From: Halobacteriales archaeon
GTDB lineage: Archaea > Thermoplasmatota > E2 > JACPAO01 > JAHFTW01
Assembly (NCBI GenBank): GCA_020201445.1
Contig: JAIVGU010000242.1
Coordinates: 1 to 5,163 of the forward strand
Reading direction: 5' to 3'
Length of the DNA: 5,163 nt
Made by a program: the position numbers and the translations under genes. The first letter of the stretch is position 1, and the number at the start of each line of letters is the position of its first letter. The notes under the pieces were generated by a model, which did not search any database, was not told the DNA's origin, and saw only the letters and a list, made by a program, of their open reading frames with translations. Of the stretch, positions 1-5,163 are shown in pieces.

Positions 1-203
1 GAGTTGTCGGTCGCCTCCTTGATGGCCGTGATGAGCGCCTTGATGGGGGAGTCGAAGCCCAGGATCTGGCGGTTGCGCTCGAAGAACTCGGCGACCGAGA
101 TCTCCTTCTGGCCGAGCGCCAGCGCCTCCGCGATGGGAGCCTTCGCCTTGCGCTTGGGCGCCTTGGCCCCGTCGAGGGTGGCCTGGGCCTTGGCTGCGCT
201 CAC
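1..203 (-). CDS. top6B: DNA topoisomerase VI subunit B, N-terminal fragment (runs off the left edge)
   Basis: This is the 5' end (67 full codons) of a type IIB topoisomerase ATPase subunit. With subunit A, which carries the cleavage tyrosine and is not in the window, topo VI relaxes and decatenates duplex DNA by ATP-driven strand passage. Residues 1-23 form a Lys/Ala-rich tail. The family core follows: [10 protein letters not shown] (35-44), the ILGF turn (47-50), then an I-K-E-A-T-D-N segment (61-67). In that segment E63 and N67 match the catalytic Glu and Mg-ATP-binding Asn of the GHKL (Bergerat) N-box. The remaining ATPase, H2TH and transducer domains lie outside. I chose the GTG at 203 because AGGGAG sits 8 bases upstream and strongly G/C-ending codons begin there. 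In-frame alternatives are GTG 212 and ATG 287 (28 extra residues). Topo VI is mainly archaeal, and this gene is the best host clue in the window. The family call rests on recognition of the N-terminus only. Confidence 0.85.
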   Translation of the reverse strand, partial: MSAAKAQATLDGAKAPKRKAKAPIAEALALGQKEISVAEFFERNRQILGFDSPIKALITAIKEATDN

Positions 204-211
204 GTGTCCCA

Positions 212-217
212 CTCCCT
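212..217 (-). promoter_or_regulatory. Ribosome binding site deciding the top6B start
   Basis: The minus strand reads AGGGAG here, 8 bases before the GTG at 203. It is the only good Shine-Dalgarno match near the candidate starts. The ATG at 287 has no comparable purine-rich element in front of it. The alternative in-frame GTG at 212 would overlap this element, which argues against that start. Confidence 0.55.
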
Positions 218-242
218 GTGCATCCAGGACGTCCAGGAGGCG

Positions 243-258
243 CGGGTTTGAAAGGGGT
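243..258 (-). promoter_or_regulatory. Possible promoter core for top6B (weak)
   Basis: The minus strand reads CCTTTCAAACCC around here, the most A/T-rich patch close upstream of top6B. If the host is archaeal, a TATA-like element centred near 249 would start transcription about 25 bases downstream, near 222-225. That leaves a short leader that just includes the AGGGAG at 217-212. The spacing is sensible, but the match to a TATA consensus is poor, so this is only a suggestion. Confidence 0.2.
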
Positions 259-264
259 TCGATT

Positions 265-279
265 GGGCAAGGCTTGCCC
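265..279. repeat. Near-perfect 7-base palindrome upstream of top6B
   Basis: GGGCAAG and CTTGCCC flank a single G, giving a 15-base dyad about 62 bases upstream of the top6B start. It could be an operator-type site for a dimeric regulator or, in RNA, a 6-bp stem with a 3-base loop. It lies just upstream of the weak promoter-like patch at 243-258. No regulator is known for it. Confidence 0.4.
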
Positions 280-491
280 TGGCACATCCGCGGCCGACCC
301 CGCCACCTGGGCGTGCGACCTCGTCGACGTGGGCCACAACCCACCCAACCCGGTGGCCGCCCTGTGCCAACCGCCGCCCGGCGGTCCCAGCCTACGTCCC
401 CCACGTCGGGGGCGCGGTGGCGACGGTCTGCACCTAGCGGCGCCTTTCCTTTCTTCCCTCTGATTCCCAACCAACCACGAATCTCACGAAT

Positions 492-1637
492 TCATTGCCC
501 CAGCACGTGCCGCGCGATGACGATGCGCTGGACCTCTGAGGTTCCCTCAAAGATCTCAAAGATCTTGATGTCGCGCATGTAGCGCTCGACGGCGTAGTCT
601 TTGGTGTAGCCGTTGCCGCCGTGGATCTGCACGCCGTCGATGGTGGCCTTCATCGCCATCTCCGAGCAGTAGAGCTTGGCGCGGCTGGCGGCGTGGGTGT
701 AGGGCTGCCCCTGGTCCTTGAGCCAGGCGGCCTTGAGGTAGAGGTTGCGGCCGGCCTCGATGGCGACGTCCATGTCGGCGAGCTTCCACTGGATGGCTTG
801 GTTGCTCGCGATGGGCTTGCCGAACTGGGAGCGCTCCTTGGCGTAGGCGGTGGAGTCCTCGAACGCGGCGCGGGCGATGCCGACGGAGCCGGCGGCGGCC
901 ATGATGCGGCCGGTGTCAAGGGTGGCCATGGCGACCTTGAACCCCTCGCCCTCGGCGCCGAGTCGGTTCTCGGCGGGCACCTCCAGCCCCTCGAAGAAGA
1001 GCTGGTTGGTGGTGCTGGCGTTGAGGCCGAGCTTGTGCTCGTTGCGGCCGACCTTGAAGCCCTTGGACTTGGTGTCGACGAGGAACGCCGTCACGCCGCG
1101 CGCGTCGGTCGTGCCGGGGTCGGTGCGGGCGAACAGGACGCAGAGGTCGGCCACGGCGCCGTTGCTGATGAATTGCTTCTGGCCGTCCACGACGTAGTGG
1201 TCGCCCTCGCGGCGCGCCGTGGTGCGCAGGCTGCCGGCGTCGCTGCCGGACTCCGGCTCCGTGAGGGCGTAGCAGCCCAGCCACTCGCCGCTGGCCAGCT
1301 TGGGGAGGAACGCCTGCTTCTGCGCCTCGCTTCCGAAACTCAGGATGGGACCGACGCTGAGGCTGGCGTTGGCGCCGAAGATGACGCTGTGGCTGGCGTC
1401 GGCGCGGGCCAGCTCCTCGGCCACTAGGGCGAAGGAGACGTAGTCGGCGCCTGGCCCGCCGTACCGCTCGGGCACCGTGATGCCCAGCAGGCCCAGCTCG
1501 CCCATGCGCTTGGCGGTCGCCATGGGGAAGGTGTGGTCGCGGTCGTGCCGGGCGGCGATGGGCTGGATCTCGTCCTGCGCGAACTTCCGCACCATGTCGC
1601 GCACCATGCGCTGCCCCTCGGTGAGCTGGAAGTCCAT
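492..1637 (-). CDS. Acyl-CoA dehydrogenase (short/medium-chain type, FAD-dependent)
   Basis: The product is 381 residues, the normal length of the soluble tetrameric acyl-CoA dehydrogenases. These enzymes oxidise an acyl-CoA to the trans-2-enoyl-CoA using FAD and pass electrons to electron-transfer flavoprotein. The N-terminal helical domain opens with MDFQLTEGQRMVRD (1-14). The middle beta domain has the flavin/substrate motif ALTEPESGSD (124-133) and FISNG (156-160). The C-terminal helical domain has ERSQFGKPI (268-276), the HGGNGY loop (339-344) and FEGTSEVQR (363-371). E364 lies at the position of the catalytic base of the short- and medium-chain enzymes (the YEGT motif). All expected residues are present, so the enzyme should be active. 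The substrate (butyryl-, 2-methyl-branched or longer acyl-CoA) cannot be fixed from sequence. The frame stays open upstream to ATG 1784, but those 49 residues are basic and unlike the family, so I start at 1637. The ribosome site there is weak. The gene diverges from the kinase and precedes top6B on the same strand. Confidence 0.96.
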   Translation of the reverse strand: MDFQLTEGQRMVRDMVRKFAQDEIQPIAARHDRDHTFPMATAKRMGELGLLGITVPERYGGPGADYVSFALVAEELARADASHSVIFGANASLSVGPILSFGSEAQKQAFLPKLASGEWLGCYALTEPESGSDAGSLRTTARREGDHYVVDGQKQFISNGAVADLCVLFARTDPGTTDARGVTAFLVDTKSKGFKVGRNEHKLGLNASTTNQLFFEGLEVPAENRLGAEGEGFKVAMATLDTGRIMAAAGSVGIARAAFEDSTAYAKERSQFGKPIASNQAIQWKLADMDVAIEAGRNLYLKAAWLKDQGQPYTHAASRAKLYCSEMAMKATIDGVQIHGGNGYTKDYAVERYMRDIKIFEIFEGTSEVQRIVIARHVLGQ

Positions 1638-1725
1638 CGCGGCGCCCAAGGGCCTGCGCTTGAAGAATCCGCCGCCGGAGGGCCGTTTTTGCCTCCGAGT
1701 GGGACCCCGTTTCCGCCTCTCTTTT

Positions 1726-1753
1726 GCATATAAGGTTGTCTCCCCCAGGCCAA
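1726..1753 (-). promoter_or_regulatory. Candidate promoter for the acyl-CoA dehydrogenase
   Basis: The minus strand holds CTTATATG (1734 down to 1727), the only strongly A/T-rich patch between the divergent genes. It matches the euryarchaeal TATA box TTTATATA at 6 of 8 positions and is preceded by an A-containing GACAAC patch that could act as a BRE. Transcription would start near 1704, giving a leader of about 67 bases. Read as a bacterial promoter, TTGGCC (1753-1748), a 16-base spacer and TATATG (1731-1726) give 4/6 and 4/6 matches. Either reading points to minus-strand transcription. The element itself is seen directly. Its function is inferred. Confidence 0.4.
1729..1734 (+). promoter_or_regulatory. 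Possible promoter core for the sensor kinase, overlapping the divergent one
   Basis: On the plus strand the same A/T island reads TATAAG, a 5/6 match to a bacterial -10 box and a poorer archaeal TATA match (CATATAAG, 4/8). There is no good -35 box at 16-18 bases and the sequence upstream is pyrimidine-rich, so support is weaker than for the minus strand. If used, it would give a start near 1740-1757. Confidence 0.25.
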
Positions 1754-1813
1754 ATACTCCCGCCTCCGACGGAAACGCCGACATGGAGCGGATGCCTTCC
1801 TCCGAGTGGAGGC

Positions 1814-1821
1814 AGGGGAGG
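1814..1821 (+). promoter_or_regulatory. Strong ribosome binding site for the sensor kinase
   Basis: AGGGGAGG is the best Shine-Dalgarno match in the region and ends 6 bases before the in-frame GTG at 1828. The upstream ATG at 1783 has no such element, and the ATG at 1792 has only GGAG 3 bases away. An ATG at 1824 is out of frame and too close. This element is the main reason for choosing the GTG start. Confidence 0.55.
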
Positions 1822-1827
1822 ACATGG

Positions 1828-4800
1828 GTGCGGGTGGCGGCCGTGGCCGTCGCCTACCATGGGCTTGCCCAGCTCGGGCTCCTCTTCGCCCTCCCCGGCT
1901 CCCTCGCCAGCCCCATCTGGCCCCCCACCGGCTTCGCCATCGCGGCCGTCGCCCTCTGGCGCTTCCCGGCGGCCCTCGGCGTCCTGCTCGGCGCGGTGTC
2001 GGCGAACTACGCCAGCTCCGCCCCCCTCGCCGCCGCCATCGCCTTGGGAGCGGGCAACGCCCTGGAGGCGCTGGCCGGCGGGCTCCTGCTGGCCCGCCTC
2101 GGCGGCGCCGCCGCCTTCCGCACGGTGGGCAGGGTGGGCCGCTTCCTCGGGGTGGCCGCGCTCGCCCCCCTCGCCAGCGCCGGCATCGGCATCGGCGCCC
2201 TCGTGGCCACCGGCGTCCTGCTCCCCGCCGCCGCCCCGCAGGCCGCGTGGACCTGGTACCTGGGCGACGTGGCGGGCGCCGTGGTCGTGGCGCCGCCGCT
2301 GCTGCTGGCAGCGCAGGCCCGCTGGCCGCGCGCGTCCCTGCGCAGGGCCGTGGAGCCCGCCGCGACCGGGGCGGTGCTGCTCGGGCTGGCCGCCGCCCTC
2401 TTCGGCCTGGTGCCCGGCGTGCCGGGCGACTGGCCGGGCCGCCTGCTGCTGCTCATGCCGCCCCTCGTGTGGATCGCCACGCGGCTCAGCCCGGCCTTCG
2501 CCACCGCCTGCCTAGCCGCCGTGGACGCCCTGGCCGTCGCCGCCACCAAGATGGGGCGCGGCCCGTTCCAGGTCAGCGAGGCCAACACCGCCTTCCTGCA
2601 GCTGCAGTCGTTCATCCTCACGGCGGCCGGCATCACGCTCACGCTGGGGGCGCTGCGCACCGAGCGCCGCCGGGACGCCCAGGACCTGGAGGGGCTGGTG
2701 GCGAACCGCACCGCCGAGTTGCGCGACGAGGTGGAGGAGCGCCGCCGCGCCGAGGCCACGCTGGAGGCGGCGCAGGAGATCGCCCACATCGGCTCCTGGG
2801 AGCTGGACCTGGCCACCATGCGCGTCACCCGCAGCGCCGAGATGCGCCGCATCGTGGACGACGGGGGCCGCGCCACCGTCACGCTCCCCGCGGCGATGGC
2901 CGCCATCCACCCCGGCGACCGGCCGCGCGCCGAGGCCCTCCTGCGCGAGGTCACCGCGGTGGGCCGCCCGTTCTCCCTCGACCACCGCATCGTCCGCCCC
3001 GACGGCACCGTCCGCTCCGTGCACAGCCAGGGCCGCGCCTTCCTGGGGCCCGATGGCCGCGTGCTGCGCGTCAGCGGCACCGCCCACGACGTCACCGAGC
3101 GGCAGGCGCACGAGGAGCGCTTCGCGGCGCTGCTGGAGTCCGCGCCCGACGCCATGGTCATCGTCGACGAGGCGGGCCGCATCGTGTTCGTGAACGGCCA
3201 GGTGGAGCGCCTCTTCGGCTACGGCCGCGACGAGTTGCTGGGCGGCGCCGTGGAGACGCTCATCCCCGCCTCCGCCCGCGCCCGCCACGCCGGCCACCGC
3301 GCCGCCTTCGCCGGGAGCCCCGGCCAGCGCCCCATGGGCGAGGGGCTGGACCTGCGCGGCCGCCGCAAGGACGGCACCGAGTTCCCCGTCGAGGTCAGCC
3401 TGAGCCCGCTGCACACCGCCCAGGGGGTCCTGGTGTCGAGCGCCATCCGCGACGTGACGGAGCGCCACCAGGCCGAGGCCGCCCTGCGCGCCTCCAACGA
3501 GGCGCTCGCCGAGGCGCAGCGCATCGCCCACCTCGGCTCCTGGGCCCTCGACGCCGCCGCCGGCACGGTGACGGGAAGCGCCGAGATGTTCCGCCTGCTC
3601 GGCATGCCGGCGCCCCCCGGCCCCCTGTCGTTCGCCGCCCTGCAGGCGCGCATCGACCCCGCCCACCTGGCCCCGGCGCAGGAGGCGCTGCGGCGCGCCA
3701 TCGCCGAGAACTCGCGGCTGTCGCTGGACGTGCCCGTGCTGCGCGACGGCGGCGTCCCCGCCTGGCTGCACATGGAGGGCCGCCTCGACGCCGCCGGCCG
3801 CATGGTGGGGACCGCCCAGGACGTCACCCAGGCGCTGCGCCACGAAGCCGACCTGCGCGAGAGCCTGGAGCGCTTCACCGTCCTGGCCGACGGCTCGCCG
3901 CTGGGCATCTTCCACACCACCGTGCAGGGGCAGGTGGACTACGCCAACCCGCGCTGGGAGGAGATTGCCGGCTGCGACCACCGCGACTTCGCCGCCATCC
4001 GCGCCGCGGTCCACCCGGACGACCGCGAGCCGCTGACCAAGGCGTGGCGCGCCGCCGTCGCCAGCGGCACCGACCTGGTCGCGGAGTTCCGCTACGTCCA
4101 CCGCGACGGCAAGGTGGTGGAGTGCTGGACCCGCGCCAGCCCGGTGCGCGACGCCTCCGGCAAGGTGACCGGCTTCGTCGGCACCGTCGACGACATCAGC
4201 GAGCGCCGCGCCCTCGAGGCCCGCCAGCGCGAGCTGGACCTCATCCGGGAGCAGGCCCGCTTCAAGACCGAGTTCCTGCGCACCGCGGCGCACGAGCTGG
4301 GCAACCCGCTCACCCCCATCAAGATCCAGCTCCGGCTGCTGCGCGACTTCGTCCGCCAGGCGCCGCACGCCGGGGCGCGCCGCAACGTCGAGATCCTCGA
4401 CCGCAACGTCGAGCGCCTCCACCTGCTGGTGCGCGACATGCTGGAGTCCGCGCGCCTGCAGTCGGGCCGCCTGCGGCTCCTGCCCCGCCCCATGGACCTC
4501 AGCCACATGGTGCACGAGGTCGCCGAGACCTTCCAGGAGGCCGCCATCGAGCAGGGCATCGCCCTGGAGGTGGAGACGCCGCCCGGGCTGCCCATGGTGG
4601 CCGACCCCGACCGCCTGACGCAGGTGCTCTACAACCTGCTCTCCAACGCCATGAAGTTCACCCCCGCCGGCGGCCGCATCCACGTCCAGGTGCAGCGCGC
4701 CGGCGAGCGGGCCAGCGTCCTCGTGCAGGACACCGGCGCCGGCTTCACGGCGGACCAGGCCGCCGGCCTCTTCCAGCCCTTCGGCCAGGTGCACGACGTG

Positions 4801-5013
4801 GTCCCCGGCAAGGGCGGCACCGGGCTGGGCCTCTACATCTCCAAGGGCATCGTCGAGCAGCACGGCGGCCGGCTGGAGGCGCGCAGCGACGGCCCCGGCA
4901 AGGGCGCCACGTTCCTGTTCTGGGTGCCGCTCGCCACGGCGGTCGCCCCCGAGGAGGGGCTGGCGGCGGCCGACAGGCTCGCGGGCGCGCTGCAGGGCAA
5001 GCGGTCCACCTGA
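1828..5013 (+). CDS. Membrane-bound hybrid-less sensor histidine kinase: MASE1, four PAS domains, HisKA, HATPase_c
   Basis: The product is 1061 residues from GTG 1828, or 1076 from ATG 1783. The optional 15 residues use AGG, CCT and ACA, which are rarer in the gene body. Numbered from GTG 1828, residues about 2-275 form a MASE1 multi-pass sensor with about eight hydrophobic segments and typical motifs: SPIWPPTGFA (28-37), GNALEAL (76-82) and WYLGDVAG (143-150). A charged coiled-coil linker (276-310) leads to four PAS/PAC units, about 311-425, 426-548, 556-668 and 677-794. They end in DVTER, DVTER, DVTQ and DISER. The HisKA helix carries the phospho-accepting His822 in HELGNPLTPI (codon 4291-4293). 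The ATPase domain has the N-box NLLSNAMKFT (936-945), G1 DTGAGF (968-973), F-box LFQPFGQ (981-987) and G2 GGTGLGL (996-1002). The catalytic sites are intact. There is no receiver domain, so it must pass phosphate to a separate response regulator, and none is seen nearby. The PAS ligands are not predictable. No His/Cys haem or GAF chromophore signature stands out. Confidence 0.95.
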   Translation: MRVAAVAVAYHGLAQLGLLFALPGSLASPIWPPTGFAIAAVALWRFPAALGVLLGAVSANYASSAPLAAAIALGAGNALEALAGGLLLARLGGAAAFRTVGRVGRFLGVAALAPLASAGIGIGALVATGVLLPAAAPQAAWTWYLGDVAGAVVVAPPLLLAAQARWPRASLRRAVEPAATGAVLLGLAAALFGLVPGVPGDWPGRLLLLMPPLVWIATRLSPAFATACLAAVDALAVAATKMGRGPFQVSEANTAFLQLQSFILTAAGITLTLGALRTERRRDAQDLEGLVANRTAELRDEVEERRRAEATLEAAQEIAHIGSWELDLATMRVTRSAEMRRIVDDGGRATVTLPAAMAAIHPGDRPRAEALLREVTAVGRPFSLDHRIVRPDGTVRSVHSQGRAFLGPDGRVLRVSGTAHDVTERQAHEERFAALLESAPDAMVIVDEAGRIVFVNGQVERLFGYGRDELLGGAVETLIPASARARHAGHRAAFAGSPGQRPMGEGLDLRGRRKDGTEFPVEVSLSPLHTAQGVLVSSAIRDVTERHQAEAALRASNEALAEAQRIAHLGSWALDAAAGTVTGSAEMFRLLGMPAPPGPLSFAALQARIDPAHLAPAQEALRRAIAENSRLSLDVPVLRDGGVPAWLHMEGRLDAAGRMVGTAQDVTQALRHEADLRESLERFTVLADGSPLGIFHTTVQGQVDYANPRWEEIAGCDHRDFAAIRAAVHPDDREPLTKAWRAAVASGTDLVAEFRYVHRDGKVVECWTRASPVRDASGKVTGFVGTVDDISERRALEARQRELDLIREQARFKTEFLRTAAHELGNPLTPIKIQLRLLRDFVRQAPHAGARRNVEILDRNVERLHLLVRDMLESARLQSGRLRLLPRPMDLSHMVHEVAETFQEAAIEQGIALEVETPPGLPMVADPDRLTQVLYNLLSNAMKFTPAGGRIHVQVQRAGERASVLVQDTGAGFTADQAAGLFQPFGQVHDVVPGKGGTGLGLYISKGIVEQHGGRLEARSDGPGKGATFLFWVPLATAVAPEEGLAAADRLAGALQGKRST
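2758..3555 (+). repeat. Internal duplication: PAS units 1 and 3 of the kinase
   Basis: The starts of the first and third PAS units are close copies. EAAQEIAHIGSWELD (codons from about 2767) matches EAQRIAHLGSWALD (from about 3514), and both then run on to a shared SAEM motif. The DNA also keeps long matches around the HIGSW and HLGSW codons. The similarity fades through the rest of the two units, which suggests an old duplication of a PAS_3-type module. Confidence 0.6.
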
Positions 5014-5036
5014 GGCATGCGCCCTTTCCGTGGGTT

Positions 5037-5051
5037 CCGCGGCCTCCGCGG
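5037..5051 (+). other. Short GC hairpin after the kinase stop
   Basis: CCGCGG occurs twice (5037-5042 and 5046-5051) around CCT. Because each copy is itself a palindrome, they form a 6-bp stem with a 3-base loop 24 bases after the TGA. No T-run follows at once, only CTCTTT at 5060-5065, so it is not a standard intrinsic terminator. It could still mark the 3' end of the kinase transcript or protect it from decay. Confidence 0.3.
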
Positions 5052-5088
5052 TATGGTCCCTCTTTGGTGGGTTCGACCCCCGATACCG
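5049..5088 (+). repeat. Nested inverted repeat before the right-edge ORF
   Basis: CGGTAT (5049-5054) pairs perfectly with ATACCG (5083-5088). Between them GGG (5069-5071) pairs with CCC (5077-5079) around a TTCGA loop. The outer stem shares three bases with the CCGCGG hairpin at 5037-5051, so the two folds are mutually exclusive. The structure ends 3 bases before the AAGGAG of the next ORF, where it could affect ribosome access. A function is inferred only from position. Confidence 0.3.
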
Positions 5089-5091
5089 ACC

Positions 5092-5097
5092 AAGGAG
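5092..5097 (+). promoter_or_regulatory. Ribosome binding site for the right-edge ORF
   Basis: AAGGAG lies 11 bases before ATG 5109. The motif is strong but the spacing is on the long side. It is the main evidence that a gene starts here. Confidence 0.4.
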
Positions 5098-5108
5098 CAA
5101 CGAACGCA

Positions 5109-5163
5109 ATGAACGACGAAGCAACCGAAGAGAAGCTTGCAGAAGGAGCAAAGGGACAGCGCC
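5109..5163 (+). CDS. Start of an unidentified ORF (runs off the right edge)
   Basis: Only 18 full codons are visible, starting MNDEATEEKLAEGAKGQR. The peptide is highly charged, Glu/Lys/Ala-rich and probably helical. No family can be recognised. It does not look like the N-terminus of a response-regulator receiver domain, so it gives no support for a partner of the kinase. The codons (GAA, GCA, GGA, CTT) are much more A-rich than the G/C-ending codons of the kinase, and the plus strand from 5092 to the edge contains only three T bases in 72. This could reflect a differently biased short gene, a highly expressed gene, or a leader that is not coding. The AAGGAG and the ATG support a real start, but the call is tentative. 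Confidence 0.4.
   Translation, partial: MNDEATEEKLAEGAKGQR

Larger units (their letters stand above)
204..491. other. Non-coding stretch with several short inverted repeats, between the dehydrogenase and top6B
   Basis: No convincing gene is seen in these 288 bases. The frame of top6B is open throughout, but before 203 its codons lack the strong G/C third-position bias and its translation is Arg/Gly/Pro-rich without a recognisable motif. Several short inverted repeats occur: GGGCAAG/CTTGCCC (265-271 and 273-279), GGCCAC/GTGGCC (332-337 and 353-358), CCGCC/GGCGG (371-375 and 380-384) and CCCCC/GGGGG (398-402 and 408-412). A pyrimidine-rich run on the plus strand lies at 443-468. No T-rich run follows the dehydrogenase stop on its coding strand, so I see no classical terminator. 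I found no match to the tRNA, SRP RNA or RNase P RNA motifs I know. Confidence 0.5.

Noticed and set aside
250..280. Second TTCGA-containing patch (GGGGTTCGATT) as a possible tRNA end
   Set aside because: The base that should close the T-loop is G instead of C, and no cloverleaf can be built around it.
441..468. Pyrimidine run after the dehydrogenase as a terminator
   Set aside because: On the coding (minus) strand this run is purine-rich, so it gives no U-tract in the transcript.
4..582. Plus-strand open frame of 192 codons across the left end
   Set aside because: It lies antisense to the top6B start and the dehydrogenase 3' end, and its product is low-complexity. The minus-strand genes explain the coding signal.
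621..1427. Plus-strand open frame of 268 codons opposite the dehydrogenase
   Set aside because: It is a Gly/Ala/Val/Leu-rich shadow. The minus frame has every acyl-CoA dehydrogenase motif.
1477..1782. Upstream extension of the kinase frame to ATG 1477
   Set aside because: It would be antisense to the dehydrogenase coding sequence, has no membrane-sensor features, and lies before the good ribosome site.
1638..1784. N-terminal extension of the dehydrogenase to ATG 1784
   Set aside because: The 49 added residues are basic and Gly/Pro-rich with no family similarity, and the extension would swallow the likely promoter island.
2007..3182. Second long minus-strand open frame (391 codons) opposite the kinase
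   Set aside because: The translation is Ser/Arg/Ala-rich without recognisable motifs, and it overlaps the verified kinase frame.
5049..5091. tRNA-like T-arm (GGGTTCGACCC) near the right end
   Set aside because: The TTCGA loop resembles a tRNA T-loop, but one stem pair fails and no D-arm, anticodon arm or matching acceptor stem fits upstream.
2512..5151. Very long open frame on the minus strand opposite the kinase (879 codons)
   Set aside because: The translation is a low-complexity mix of Gly, Ala, Val, Leu, His and Arg with no domain motifs. It is the expected antisense shadow of a GC-rich gene whose plus strand has an intact, motif-complete kinase.

Overview
This is a GC-rich window, roughly 70% G+C by eye. 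It carries two genes on the minus strand and one long gene on the plus strand, plus what looks like the start of a fourth gene at the right edge. From left to right it holds the 5' end of a DNA topoisomerase VI subunit B gene (minus, cut by the window edge), a 288-base non-coding stretch, a complete acyl-CoA dehydrogenase gene (minus), and a divergent intergenic region with a single AT-rich island. After that come a complete membrane-bound multi-PAS sensor histidine kinase gene (plus), a 95-base gap with inverted repeats, and a short purine-rich ORF start (plus).

The best clue to the host is the topoisomerase VI B fragment. Topo VI is the usual type IIB topoisomerase of archaea and is found only sporadically in bacteria. 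The fragment's N-terminal residues and its E-x-x-x-N ATPase motif resemble euryarchaeal Top6B. A TATA-like 8-mer on the minus strand upstream of the dehydrogenase, together with the HELGNPLTPI form of the kinase H-box, fits a high-GC euryarchaeon, for example a member of the Thermoplasmatota. This is inference. A bacterium carrying topo VI is not excluded.

The three recognised genes do not form an obvious pathway. Top6B is DNA topology housekeeping. The dehydrogenase is FAD-dependent acyl-CoA oxidation (fatty acid or amino-acid catabolism). The kinase (MASE1, four PAS domains, HisKA, HATPase_c) senses signals at the membrane or in the cytoplasm and has no receiver-domain partner in view. The dehydrogenase and top6B are co-oriented with no clear terminator between them, but a 288-base gap and a possible separate promoter argue against a tight operon. 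The dehydrogenase and the kinase are divergent and probably share the regulatory region at about 1638-1827.

I see no mobile element, CRISPR array, tRNA or rRNA. I do not see convincing evidence for a new defence or biosynthetic system. The points worth a second look are the start sites, the divergent control region, the internal PAS duplication, and the two structured non-coding stretches.
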